Notes under the pieces: model-generated
What the model was told of the DNA's origin: nothing
Seen by the model: the letters and a program-made list of their open reading frames with translations, nothing else
Databases searched by the model: none
Shown: positions 1 to 4,676 of the stretch, in pieces
Layout of the letters: every line of letters begins with the position of its first letter
Numbering within the stretch: the first letter of the stretch is position 1
NCBI GenBank assembly: GCA_017480395.1
Contig: JAFVAS010000191.1
Span: forward strand, 1 to 5,425
DNA length: 5,425 nt
Source of the DNA: Oscillospiraceae bacterium
Lineage (GTDB): Bacteria; Bacillota; Clostridia; Oscillospirales; Oscillospiraceae
Direction of reading: 5' to 3'
Position numbers and translations under genes: made by a program

Positions 1-130
1 GCTCCGGGCGGAATGCCGCGCCGAGATGCCGCAGGGCGTCGCCCCGGGTGCGCAGCGTCAGGCACAGCCCGGTGCCCAGCAGCACCCACAGCGCCACAGA
101 CCAGAGCGTTTGCGTGATGGATTTCAGCAT
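1..130 (-). CDS. AGCS-family sodium/amino-acid symporter, N-terminal part only (cut by window edge)
   Basis: The reverse strand from the ATG at 130-128 reads 43 codons without a stop to the window edge. The peptide starts MLKSITQTLW and is followed by a hydrophobic stretch and the motif GTGLCLTLRT (residues 19-28). This aligns with GTGIFLTFRT at residues 26-35 of the complete AGCS symporter just upstream (231-1661): G-T-G-x-x-L-T-x-R-T is shared at the same place, after a first membrane helix. I therefore infer a second AGCS paralog in the same orientation, importing a small neutral amino acid with Na+ or H+. A GGGAGGGGAGGAGT purine stretch directly precedes the ATG, supporting the start. Its N-terminus is seven residues shorter than its neighbour's. 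The family call rests on one short motif and on position, and the rest of the gene is outside the window. Confidence 0.72.
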   Translation of the reverse strand, partial: MLKSITQTLWSVALWVLLGTGLCLTLRTRGDALRHLGAAFRPE

Positions 131-153
131 ACTCCTCCCCTCCCGTCAGGACA

Positions 154-181
154 ATCCTATGCGCAGGGAGGAAAAACTGAA
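154..181 (-). promoter_or_regulatory. Weak candidate promoter for the partial AGCS gene
   Basis: Reading the minus strand, TTCAGT (181-176) and TAGGAT (159-154) are separated by 16 bp and would start transcription about 17-20 bases before the ATG at 130. Both boxes match the sigma-A consensus only partly, and the -35 box overlaps the tail of the upstream gene's terminator. Read-through from the upstream symporter gene is an equally good explanation for expression. Confidence 0.25.
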
Positions 182-202
182 CGCCCGATCTGGGATCGGG
201 CG
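172..202 (-). terminator. Intrinsic terminator after the complete AGCS symporter gene
   Basis: CGCCCGATC (182-190) and GATCGGGCG (194-202) form a perfect 9-bp GC-rich stem with a 3-base loop. On the minus strand the stem is followed after five bases by TTTTT (176-172). It lies 29 bases beyond the TAA of the symporter gene at 231-233, in the orientation needed to end that transcript before the next AGCS gene. The T-tract is short and slightly displaced, so termination may be partial. On the plus strand the next T-run (218-223) is too far away to form a good terminator. Confidence 0.7.
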
Positions 203-230
203 CTCAGAGAGGGAATGTTTTTTCTGATTC

Positions 231-1661
231 TTATTTTGCGGCTTTGGCGGCCTTTTCCGCCTTTTTGATCTGCTCGAATTCCTCCATGTCCTTGACCAGC
301 GGCCCCACCATCAGCCACATGCAGATGGCATTGGGGACAACCATGAGGGCGTTGAGGATATCGGAGATGTCCATGGCCACGCCGAAGGCGGTGACGCAGC
401 CCACAAAGGCCAGGACGGAGAAGATGATGCGGTATGCCATGATGGCGCCGTGGGAGCGGGTCAGGTACTCCAGCGCCTTTTCGCCGTGATACTCCCAGCC
501 CAGAATGGTGGAGAAGGCGAAGAGGAACAGGGCGATGGCGATCAGCCAGGCGCCCACCGGGCCCATGACGGTCTCAAAGGCGGCGATGGTCAGGGAGGGG
601 CCGGTGATCAGCGCGCCCTTGTCGTCCACGGTGCCCAGCACGCCGGAGGTGATGATGGCCAGGCCGGTGATGGAGCAGACCACAAAGGTGTCCCAGAAGG
701 TGCCGGTGGAGTTGATGTAGCCCTGCCGGACATGGTTGTCGGTGGTGGCGGCAGCGGCGGTGATGGCGGCGCTGCCCATGCCCGCCTCATTGGAGAAGCA
801 GCCCCGGGCCACGCCCATCTGGATGGCGTTGAGCATGGAGGCGGTCATGCTGCCCACCAGGCCTCCGCCCACACTCTTGATGGAGAAGGCCATGCGGAAC
901 ATGGTGACGATGGCAGCGGGAAGGGCGGTGATGTGGGCGAGGATGATGATCACGCCGCCGACAAAATAGAACACCGCCATGACGGGGACGACCACGGAGG
1001 AGACCTTGGAGATGGACTGCACGCCGCCCACCACGATCACCAGCGTGGCGACGCCCACCACAATGGCCACCACCCACAGCGGGATGTTGCAGACGGTGGA
1101 GAAGGCGGTGGCGATGGAGGAGCCCTGGGAGAGGTTGCCGATGCCGAAGGAGGCGAACACGGCGAAGAGGGCGAAGAGGATGCCCAGCACCTTGCCGAAG
1201 GTCTTCCCCTTGCCGCCGAACCGCTCCGGGATGCCGTACTCCATGGTGATCATGGGGCCGCCCAGCATCTCGCCCCGGGGATTGACGATGCGGTACTTGA
1301 CAGCGAGGGCGCACTCGGTAAACTTGCTGGTGATGCCGAAGGCGGCGGAGATCCACATCCAGACCAGAGCGCCGGGGCCGCCGGCGGCCAGGGCGGAGGC
1401 CACGCCGGCGATATTGCCGGTGCCGATGGTGGCGGCCAGAGCGGTGCACAACGCGGCGAAGGGGGAGACGTCGCCCTCGCCCCGGTGGGTCTGCCGGGCC
1501 TCCTTGGACAGGGTGGACTTGATGGAATAGCCCAGGTTGCGCCAGGGCAGGAATTTGGTGCGGAAGGTCAGAAAAATGCCGGTGCCCACCAGCAGAATCA
1601 GCATGACCGGGCCCCAGACGAAGCCGTCAATGGTTTTGACGATCTCGGCAAATCGCTCCAT
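231..1661 (-). CDS. AGCS-family sodium:alanine/glycine-type symporter, complete
   Basis: This 476-residue inner-membrane carrier belongs to the alanine or glycine:cation symporter family (AGCS; AlsT/DagA-like), which brings small neutral amino acids into the cell with Na+ or H+. Motifs in order: GTGIFLTFRT (26-35), ATIGTGNIAGVA (77-88; the glycine-rich unwound-helix segment), GGPGALVWMW (94-103; resembles the family signature), KFTECALAVKYR (113-124), FSNEAGMGSAAI (289-300) and GWEYHGEKALEYL (388-400). About ten or eleven hydrophobic segments are visible, and the length is normal for the family. The tail (455-476) is a charged Lys/Ala/Glu run, presumably cytoplasmic. I chose ATG 1661-1659 because AGGAGG lies 8 bases upstream and the family N-terminus fits. 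The open frame continues upstream to 1859, but that extension crosses the promoter. Substrate (Ala, Gly, Gln or Ser) cannot be read from sequence. A likely AGCS paralog follows downstream. Confidence 0.95.
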   Translation of the reverse strand: MERFAEIVKTIDGFVWGPVMLILLVGTGIFLTFRTKFLPWRNLGYSIKSTLSKEARQTHRGEGDVSPFAALCTALAATIGTGNIAGVASALAAGGPGALVWMWISAAFGITSKFTECALAVKYRIVNPRGEMLGGPMITMEYGIPERFGGKGKTFGKVLGILFALFAVFASFGIGNLSQGSSIATAFSTVCNIPLWVVAIVVGVATLVIVVGGVQSISKVSSVVVPVMAVFYFVGGVIIILAHITALPAAIVTMFRMAFSIKSVGGGLVGSMTASMLNAIQMGVARGCFSNEAGMGSAAITAAAATTDNHVRQGYINSTGTFWDTFVVCSITGLAIITSGVLGTVDDKGALITGPSLTIAAFETVMGPVGAWLIAIALFLFAFSTILGWEYHGEKALEYLTRSHGAIMAYRIIFSVLAFVGCVTAFGVAMDISDILNALMVVPNAICMWLMVGPLVKDMEEFEQIKKAEKAAKAAK

Positions 1662-1669
1662 ACGCGATA

Positions 1670-1675
1670 CCTCCT
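1670..1675 (-). promoter_or_regulatory. Ribosome binding site that fixes the AGCS start
   Basis: On the minus strand AGGAGG (1675-1670) sits 8 bases before the ATG at 1661. It is a full anti-Shine-Dalgarno match at ideal spacing. It decides against the upstream in-frame ATG at 1859, which would add 66 residues of non-family sequence. Confidence 0.85.
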
Positions 1676-1680
1676 CAAAC

Positions 1681-1710
1681 TTGCTGCAATTGCTGCATCT
1701 GCAGACTGCA
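1681..1710 (-). repeat. TGCA-rich direct repeats in the AGCS leader
   Basis: Plus-strand TTGCTGCAA (1681-1689) is followed directly by TTGCTGCAT (1690-1698), a 9-bp tandem pair with one mismatch, and then by CTGCAGACTGCA (1699-1710). Four TGCA cores fall within 26 bases, including the palindromes GCAATTGC (1686-1693) and CTGCAG (1699-1704). The block lies wholly in the inferred 5' leader (about 1718-1662), between the promoter and the ribosome binding site. It could be an operator or a leader RNA fold, but no regulator can be named from it. Confidence 0.45.
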
Positions 1711-1724
1711 TACTTTATGGCTTT

Positions 1725-1753
1725 ATTGTAATAAATCAGGAAAGAGAATGCAA
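1725..1753 (-). promoter_or_regulatory. Sigma-A-type promoter of the AGCS symporter gene
   Basis: The minus strand carries TTGCAT (1753-1748), a 17-bp spacer and TACAAT (1730-1725). Each box differs from consensus at one or two positions and the spacing is optimal. Transcription would start near 1718, giving a leader of about 57 bases before the ATG at 1661. The stretch around the -10 box is AT-rich compared with the surrounding GC-rich genes. Confidence 0.75.
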
Positions 1754-1782
1754 GTTGATTTTGGAATTTCTGCAAATGTGTC

Positions 1783-1810
1783 AAAAAATGGCCCGGAGAG
1801 GCCGGGGTTT
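1783..1810. terminator. Terminator-like hairpin between divergent promoters
   Basis: CCCGG (1792-1796) pairs with CCGGG (1802-1806) around a 5-base loop. An A-run (1783-1788) lies on the left and TTTT (1808-1811) on the right, so each strand has a T-run after the stem: six Ts on the minus strand after three bases, four Ts on the plus strand. No gene ends here in either direction, so it is not an ordinary gene terminator. It may stop stray antisense transcription and insulate the two promoters. The 5-bp stem is modest, so it may be chance. Confidence 0.4.
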
Positions 1811-1852
1811 TGCGGGATAGCGATGAAAATTTGTTGTTTTCCCCCAATTCTC

Positions 1853-1881
1853 TTGCCAAACTGGAGGAAATTCGCTATGAT
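1853..1881 (+). promoter_or_regulatory. Sigma-A-type promoter of lysA
   Basis: TTGCCA (1853-1858), a 17-bp spacer and TATGAT (1876-1881) form a strong promoter match. The expected start is near 1888, leaving a leader of about 38 bases, which is too short for a lysine riboswitch (about 170 bases or more). No riboswitch-like structure is seen upstream. Confidence 0.75.
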
Positions 1882-1886
1882 TAGCG
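1873..1886. promoter_or_regulatory. Inverted repeat over the lysA -10 box (candidate operator)
   Basis: CGCTA (1873-1877) and TAGCG (1882-1886) are perfect inverted arms around TGAT, centred on the lysA -10 hexamer. A protein bound here would block RNA polymerase. The heptamer GCGGGAT occurs at 1884-1890 and again at 1812-1818, 72 bp upstream. The arms are short, so chance is possible and no regulator is assigned. Confidence 0.35.
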
Positions 1887-1910
1887 GGATGAGATCACCT
1901 GTCCCAGAGT

Positions 1911-1928
1911 AAGGAGCGAAATATCGTG
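1911..1928 (+). promoter_or_regulatory. Ribosome binding site and GTG start of lysA
   Basis: AAGGAG (1911-1916) lies 9 bases before the GTG at 1926-1928. The protein that follows (MKKIPFVTRE) reaches the conserved PTPFHIYDE segment at the usual distance, so GTG is the likely start although it is not an ATG. Confidence 0.8.
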
Positions 1929-3185
1929 AAGAAAATCCCCTTTGTGACCCGGGAGCGGCTGGAGGAAATCTGCAAGGAGTACCCCACTCCCTTTCATATC
2001 TACGACGAGGCGGGCATCCGCGCCACCGCCCGGGCGGTGAACGAGGCCTTTGCCTGGAATCCCGGCTTCAAGGAGTATTTTGCCGTCAAGGCCACTCCGA
2101 CCCCCGGCATTTTGAAGATTCTGAAGGAGGAGGGCTGCGGCGCGGACTGCTCCTCCCTGACGGAGCTGCTGCTGAGTGAGCGCTGCGGCATCACCGGAAC
2201 CGACGTCATGTTCTCCTCCAACGAGACCCCGGCGGAGGAGTATGTGAAGGCGGCGGAGCTGGGCGCGATCATCAACCTGGATGACATCACCCACATCGAC
2301 TTTCTGGAGCAGACCATCGGTTATATCCCGGAGACGATCTGCTGCCGCTACAATCCCGGCGGGGTCTACCAGCTGGGGGAGAGCAACGAGGGCTTCCAGG
2401 TCATGGACAACCCCGGGGACGCCAAGTACGGCATGACCCGCGCCCAGCTCTTCGAGGCCTTCCGCACCCTGAAGGCCAAGGGGGCCAAGCGGTTCGGCAT
2501 CCATGCCTTCCTGGCCTCCAACACCATCTCCAACGACTATTATCCTGCCCTGGCCGGGCAGCTCTTTGAGCTGGCGGTGGAGCTGGAGCGGGAGACCGGC
2601 GCGGACATCTGCTTCATCAACCTCTCCGGCGGCGTGGGGGTGGACTACCGCCCGGAGCAGCCGAAGAACGACATCTACGCCATCGGCGCCGGTGTCCGGG
2701 AGCAGTTTGAGCGGGTGCTGACCCCTGCCGGGATGGGGGACGTGGCCATCTTCACCGAGATGGGGCGCTTTATGCTGGCCCCCCACGGCCATCTGGTCAC
2801 CCGGGCCATCCACGAGAAGCACATCTACAAGGAGTATATCGGCGTGGACGCCTGCGCCGCCAACCTGATGCGGCCCGCCATCTACGGCGCGTACCACCAC
2901 ATCACCGTCATGGGCAAGGAGGACGCCCCCTGCGACCACAGGTACGATGTGGTGGGCTCCCTGTGCGAGAACTGCGACAAGTTTGCCGTGGATCGCATGC
3001 TGCCCGAGATCGAGCGGGGCGACCTGCTGGTCATTCACGACACCGGGGCCCACGGCTTCTCCATGGGCTACAACTACAACGGCCGCCTTCGCTCCGCCGA
3101 GCTGCTGCTGCAGGAGGACGGCGGCGTGGAGCTGATGCGCCGGGCCGAGACGGTGGAGGACTATTTTGCCACCCTGGTCTGGTAA
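1926..3185 (+). CDS. lysA: Diaminopimelate decarboxylase
   Basis: This cytoplasmic PLP enzyme converts meso-diaminopimelate to L-lysine and CO2, the last step of lysine synthesis. At 419 residues it has normal family length, with an alanine-racemase-like TIM barrel (about 20-285) followed by a beta domain. YFAVKATPTP (51-60) carries Lys55, the expected PLP Schiff-base lysine. His193 in FGIHAFLASN fits the cofactor-stacking histidine. SGGVGVDY (234-241) is the phosphate-binding glycine loop and EMGR (278-281) the conserved E-x-G-R. RPAIYGAYHH (316-325), CEN (347-349) with the catalytic Cys347-Glu348 pair contributed across the dimer, and GYNYNGRLRSAE (381-392) follow. CEN replaces the more common CES, and HAFLASN replaces the usual H-x-G-S; both look like traits of a clostridial subgroup. 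Carboxynorspermidine decarboxylase was considered but the motifs and length fit LysA. It is a single-gene unit with its own promoter and terminator. Confidence 0.92.
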   Translation: MKKIPFVTRERLEEICKEYPTPFHIYDEAGIRATARAVNEAFAWNPGFKEYFAVKATPTPGILKILKEEGCGADCSSLTELLLSERCGITGTDVMFSSNETPAEEYVKAAELGAIINLDDITHIDFLEQTIGYIPETICCRYNPGGVYQLGESNEGFQVMDNPGDAKYGMTRAQLFEAFRTLKAKGAKRFGIHAFLASNTISNDYYPALAGQLFELAVELERETGADICFINLSGGVGVDYRPEQPKNDIYAIGAGVREQFERVLTPAGMGDVAIFTEMGRFMLAPHGHLVTRAIHEKHIYKEYIGVDACAANLMRPAIYGAYHHITVMGKEDAPCDHRYDVVGSLCENCDKFAVDRMLPEIERGDLLVIHDTGAHGFSMGYNYNGRLRSAELLLQEDGGVELMRRAETVEDYFATLVW

Positions 3186-3195
3186 AGACAAAACA

Positions 3196-3230
3196 ATGCC
3201 CGTCGGCGAACGCCGACGGGCATATTTTTT
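3196..3230. terminator. Bidirectional intrinsic terminator shared by lysA and fabF
   Basis: ATGCCCGTCGGCG (3196-3208) and CGCCGACGGGCAT (3211-3223) are perfect 13-bp arms; in RNA the fold probably closes with a GAAC tetraloop. On the plus strand TTTTTT (3225-3230) follows almost at once, giving a textbook terminator 10 bases after the lysA stop. On the minus strand the stem is followed by TGTTTTGT, a weaker but usable tract, so the same hairpin can end the convergent fabF transcript, whose stop at 3234 lies just beside it. Confidence 0.93.
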
Positions 3231-3233
3231 GAG

Positions 3234-4475
3234 TCAGTCCTCGTATCTGCCTAGGATCAGGCTGGCGTTCTGGCCACCAAAGCCCAGGGCGTTGTTCATG
3301 GCGATGCGGATGTCCGCCCGGCGGGCCGTGTTGGGGACGCAGTCCAGGTCACAGGCCGGGTCGGGGGTGTCATAGTTGAGGGTGGGGGGCAGAACCCCAT
3401 CCCGGATAGCCAGGATGCAGGCGATGGACTCGGTGATGCCGCCGGCGCCCATCAGGTGGCCGGTGGCACCTTTGGTGGAGGAGATGGCCAGCGCGTCGGC
3501 GTGGGAGCCGAAAACGGTGCGGATGGCCGCGCATTCGTAGGCGTCCCCCTTGAGGGTGGCGGTGCCGTGGGTGTTGATATAGTCCACCTGCTCCGGGCGC
3601 AGCCCGGCCTGCTCCAGGGCGAGCTGCATGCACTGGGCACCCCCCTCTCCGCCGGGGCGGGGGGAGGTGATGTGATAGGCGTCGTTGTTGTTGGCGCAGG
3701 AGAGCACCTCGGCGTAGATGACGGCCCCCCGGGCCCTGGCGTGCTCCAGCGTCTCCAGCACCAGCGCGCCGCCGCCCTCGCCCATGACGAAGCCGTCCCG
3801 ATGCAGGTCAAAGGGTCTGCAGGCGTGGGAGGGATCGTCGTTGTTCCGGCTCAGCGCCTGGGCCGCGGAGAGGGAGGCGATGGTGGTGGAGCACATGATC
3901 GACTCCCCGCCGATGGCCAGCATCGCGTCCGCCGCTCCGGCGCGGATCAGCAGGCAGGCCACGTTGATGGCGTCGATGCCGGAGGAGCAGGCGGTGTTCA
4001 CCGTCATGCTGGGGCCGCGGATGTTGTGGGCGATGGCGATCTGACAGGGGGCCATGTTGCCCAGGATTTTGGGGACGAAGCGGGGGGAGACCTTTTTGCG
4101 GCTGGCGGCGTCGTACTCCGTCTGGGTGGCGGCGATCTCGGTCACGCCGTCCATGGCGGTGCCCATGACGATGCCGGTGCGGAAGGGATCGACCTCCAGG
4201 CCGCTCTGGGCCAGGGCCTCCTCCGCGGCGGCAAAGGCGTACTGGCCGAAGGGGGCCAGGTTTTTCTCGTACTCCTTGGGGATATACTTGCCGGGATCAA
4301 AATCCTTGACCTCCCCGCCGAAGCGGACGGGCAGGGCGCTGGCGTCAAAGCCCCGGATCGGGGCGACGCCGCTGACGCCGGAGATCAGATTGTCCCAATA
4401 CGCCTGCACACCGATGCCGATGGGGGTGACGGCGCCCATGCCGGTGACGACGATTCTGATGTTGTTCATAGTCAT
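3234..4475 (-). CDS. fabF: Beta-ketoacyl-ACP synthase II (FabF-type)
   Basis: This cytoplasmic condensing enzyme joins malonyl-ACP to a growing acyl-ACP in type II fatty-acid elongation. At 413 residues it has normal FabF length and the thiolase fold. The N-terminus (VVTGMGAVTPIG, 9-20) is typical. The catalytic triad is Cys163 in NTACSSG, His303 in NTHGTAT and His340 in TKGATGHLMGAGG, with Lys335 just before; this spacing equals that of E. coli FabF as I recall it. RPFDLHRDGFVMGEGGGALVLE (220-241) is a family hallmark and GFGGQN (398-403) is the gating loop. NTHGTATLKGD differs from the common HGTSTPLND and resembles the GD form of FabB and polyketide synthases, so a specialised paralog is possible. 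No acyl carrier protein or other fab gene adjoins it. ATG 4475 has AAGGAA five bases upstream; Met3 (4469) is a possible alternative start. Confidence 0.9.
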   Translation of the reverse strand: MTMNNIRIVVTGMGAVTPIGIGVQAYWDNLISGVSGVAPIRGFDASALPVRFGGEVKDFDPGKYIPKEYEKNLAPFGQYAFAAAEEALAQSGLEVDPFRTGIVMGTAMDGVTEIAATQTEYDAASRKKVSPRFVPKILGNMAPCQIAIAHNIRGPSMTVNTACSSGIDAINVACLLIRAGAADAMLAIGGESIMCSTTIASLSAAQALSRNNDDPSHACRPFDLHRDGFVMGEGGGALVLETLEHARARGAVIYAEVLSCANNNDAYHITSPRPGGEGGAQCMQLALEQAGLRPEQVDYINTHGTATLKGDAYECAAIRTVFGSHADALAISSTKGATGHLMGAGGITESIACILAIRDGVLPPTLNYDTPDPACDLDCVPNTARRADIRIAMNNALGFGGQNASLILGRYED

Positions 4476-4480
4476 TGTGG

Positions 4481-4486
4481 TTCCTT
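4481..4486 (-). promoter_or_regulatory. Ribosome binding site of fabF
   Basis: On the minus strand AAGGAA (4486-4481) follows a run of As and lies 5 bases before ATG 4475 and 11 bases before the in-frame ATG at 4469. The spacing is a little short for the first and a little long for the second. Either Met could be used, and the two products would differ by two residues. Confidence 0.6.
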
Positions 4487-4511
4487 TTTTTTAAATTTAA
4501 TGTATCTATAT

Positions 4512-4540
4512 ATTATATGGAAAGTAAATGAGACTGTCAA
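4512..4540 (-). promoter_or_regulatory. Exact-consensus sigma-A promoter of fabF
   Basis: The minus strand carries TTGACA (4540-4535), exactly 17 bp, then TATAAT (4517-4512). Both hexamers and the spacing are the full consensus for the housekeeping sigma factor. Transcription would start near 4505, with an AT-rich leader of about 30 bases. No clear FapR- or FabT-like palindrome was recognised around it. Confidence 0.9.
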
Positions 4541-4561
4541 GCCGCAGGATACGAGGTCATG

Positions 4562-4597
4562 GATTTTGCCGATTTTGCCGAATTTGCCGAAATTGCG
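4562..4597. repeat. Four-copy 9-bp tandem repeat in the fabF-uraA spacer
   Basis: GATTTTGCC (4562-4570), GATTTTGCC (4571-4579), GAATTTGCC (4580-4588) and GAAATTGCG (4589-4597) are consecutive 9-bp units. The first two are identical and the others differ by one or more bases. The array lies upstream of both divergent promoters: about 20 bp from the fabF -35 box and about 30 bp from the uraA -10 box. An AATTT/AAATT inverted pair (4581-4585, 4590-4594) is contained in it. Function is unknown: it could be a regulator binding array or simple replication slippage. Confidence 0.7.
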
Positions 4598-4602
4598 GCC
4601 AT

Positions 4603-4622
4603 GGGCTGGATTTTCCCAGCCC
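4603..4622. promoter_or_regulatory. Hairpin or operator-like inverted repeat upstream of uraA
   Basis: GGGCTGG (4603-4609) and CCAGCCC (4616-4622) form a perfect 7-bp GC-rich inverted repeat with a 6-base loop. No T-run follows on either strand, so it is not a standard terminator. It covers the place where the uraA -35 box should be (about 4607-4612), which suggests an operator or activator site. If so it acts as DNA rather than RNA, because it lies upstream of the inferred transcription start. Confidence 0.45.
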
Positions 4623-4626
4623 GTCG

Positions 4627-4635
4627 TGGTATGAT
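4627..4635 (+). promoter_or_regulatory. Extended -10 promoter of uraA
   Basis: TGGTATGAT (4627-4635) is an extended -10 element (TGn followed by TATGAT). The matching -35 position (TGGATT, 4607-4612, 17-bp spacing) is poor, as is usual when an extended -10 is used. The start would be near 4642, leaving a leader of about 35 bases. That is too short for a PyrR-type attenuator. Confidence 0.55.
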
Positions 4636-4676
4636 TGCACAGGTTATCAAGAACTGAGAGAAAGGGAGTTTTTCAA

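Noticed and set aside
26..268. 80-codon plus-strand frame at the left edge
   Set aside because: It is antisense to the partial AGCS gene and its terminator, has no ribosome binding site, and the product is compositionally biased.
787..1449. 220-codon minus-strand frame within the symporter gene
   Set aside because: It is an Arg/His/Gly-rich alternate-frame translation of the same strand with no start signal.
450..1820. 456-codon plus-strand open frame across the symporter gene
   Set aside because: It is antisense to a clear AGCS gene. The product is a low-complexity Gly/Asp/His/Ala run with no domain, as expected from GC-rich codons read on the opposite strand.
1662..1859. 66-residue N-terminal extension of the symporter from ATG 1859
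   Set aside because: It crosses the symporter promoter, its leader repeats and the ribosome binding site, has no family similarity, and a well-placed AGGAGG supports the start at 1661.
1887..1925. Lysine riboswitch (L box) upstream of lysA
   Set aside because: The inferred leader is only about 38 bases and the whole upstream spacer lacks the long multi-helix fold a lysine riboswitch needs.
1881..3191. 436-codon minus-strand open frame across lysA
   Set aside because: It is a shadow of lysA with biased Gly/Val/Leu/His composition. It also begins next to the terminator and has no ribosome binding site.
3456..4634. 392-codon plus-strand open frame across fabF
   Set aside because: It is a low-complexity Gly/Ala/Asp product antisense to an intact fabF with all catalytic residues.
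4636..4676. PyrR attenuator or uracil-responsive leader before uraA
   Set aside because: The leader is about 35 bases, with no terminator/antiterminator pair or PyrR-binding loop visible.
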